Positions 5,710 through 5,785 of a DNA stretch of 5,785 nucleotides are shown here, piece after piece (position 1 is the stretch's first letter; each line of letters opens with the position of its first letter). This DNA is from Opitutia bacterium UBA3151 (GTDB lineage: Bacteria; Verrucomicrobiota; Verrucomicrobiia; Opitutales; Seribacteraceae): NCBI GenBank assembly GCA_002364975.1, contig DEYT01000001.1:1-5785 (forward strand). Reading direction: 5' to 3'. Made by a program: the position numbers and the translations under genes. A model generated the notes under the pieces. The model had not been told where the DNA came from and searched no databases. It saw only the letters and a list, made by a program, of their open reading frames with translations.

Positions 5710-5785
5710 TCAGAAATCGGGTAGAGGGGGCAACCCACCATCATCAGATAGAGGAGGCAATCCACCACTATCTGGTAAAGGAGGC
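5710..5785 (-). CDS. C-terminal end of a Pro/Gly-rich repeat protein (cut by the right edge)
   Basis: On the - strand the frame entering from the right edge gives 24 residues and then TGA (5712-5710). It reads as a nine-residue repeat: PPLPDSGGL, PPLSDDGGL, PPLPDF-stop. Several differences between copies are silent (GGA/GGG, CCT/CCC, TTA/CTA), which supports coding in this frame. The competing + strand reading also gives a nine-residue Gly/Pro/Ser repeat with some silent changes, but has a TAG at 5690-5692 and no start codon before the repeats. The - reading is therefore preferred though not proven. The stop is 167 bases upstream of the GYF_2-LRR gene on the same strand. No function can be assigned from a repeat tail alone. 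Confidence 0.42.
   Translation of the reverse strand, partial: PPLPDSGGLPPLSDDGGLPPLPDF
5717..5785. repeat. 27-bp tandem repeat, at least 2.5 copies, continuing past the window
   Basis: Copies begin at 5717, 5744 and 5771; the third is cut at 15 bases by the window end. The first two differ at six of 27 positions, and all six are transitions. The period is nine codons, so copy-number changes would keep the reading frame. The core shared by all copies is GG-GGC on the + strand, with AA-CCACCA shared by the two full copies. This fits expansion of a protein repeat. Confidence 0.8.

Noticed and set aside
5690..5785. + strand coding of the right-edge repeat
   Set aside because: It gives a tidy Ser-Gly-Arg-Gly-Gly-Asn-Pro-Pro repeat, but there is a TAG at 5690-5692 and no start codon before the repeat. 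The - strand reading with a proper stop is better.

Overview
The window reads as ordinary bacterial chromosome of moderate GC with dense, single-copy genes. It carries no rRNA, tRNA, CRISPR array, insertion sequence or phage gene that I can recognise. The best clue to the host is the gene at 4502-5542. It joins an N-terminal GYF_2/DUF4339-type domain, a membrane anchor and C-terminal leucine-rich repeats, a combination of parts typical of the Planctomycetes-Verrucomicrobia-Chlamydiae group. I infer a verrucomicrobial, possibly Opitutae-like, bacterium; this is an inference from gene style, not a match.

Layout from left to right: (1) the 3' end of an FtsX-family ABC permease gene on the + strand, cut by the left edge and ending at 698, followed by a plausible intrinsic terminator. 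(2) A 259-base spacer with traces of protein-like but interrupted reading. (3) clpB on the - strand (958-3555), complete and with all expected motifs. (4) A 296-base divergent intergenic region holding a symmetric pair of -10-like boxes and two inverted repeats. (5) nth, endonuclease III, on the + strand (3852-4505), with intact catalytic residues but an atypical cysteine cluster. (6) The GYF_2-TM-LRR membrane protein on the - strand, whose stop codon overlaps that of nth in a shared TTAA. (7) A 167-base spacer. (8) At the right edge, a 27-bp tandem repeat that reads on the - strand as the Pro/Gly-rich C-terminal end of another protein.

clpB and nth are housekeeping genes for protein disaggregation and base excision repair. 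They share only a divergent promoter region, and there is no sign of a functional pathway linking them. The GYF_2-LRR protein and the proline-rich repeat protein upstream of it lie on the same strand and could be transcribed together. This is the only part of the window with a hint of an undescribed system. None of the three complete genes has a convincing Shine-Dalgarno sequence. No defence system or mobile island is visible.
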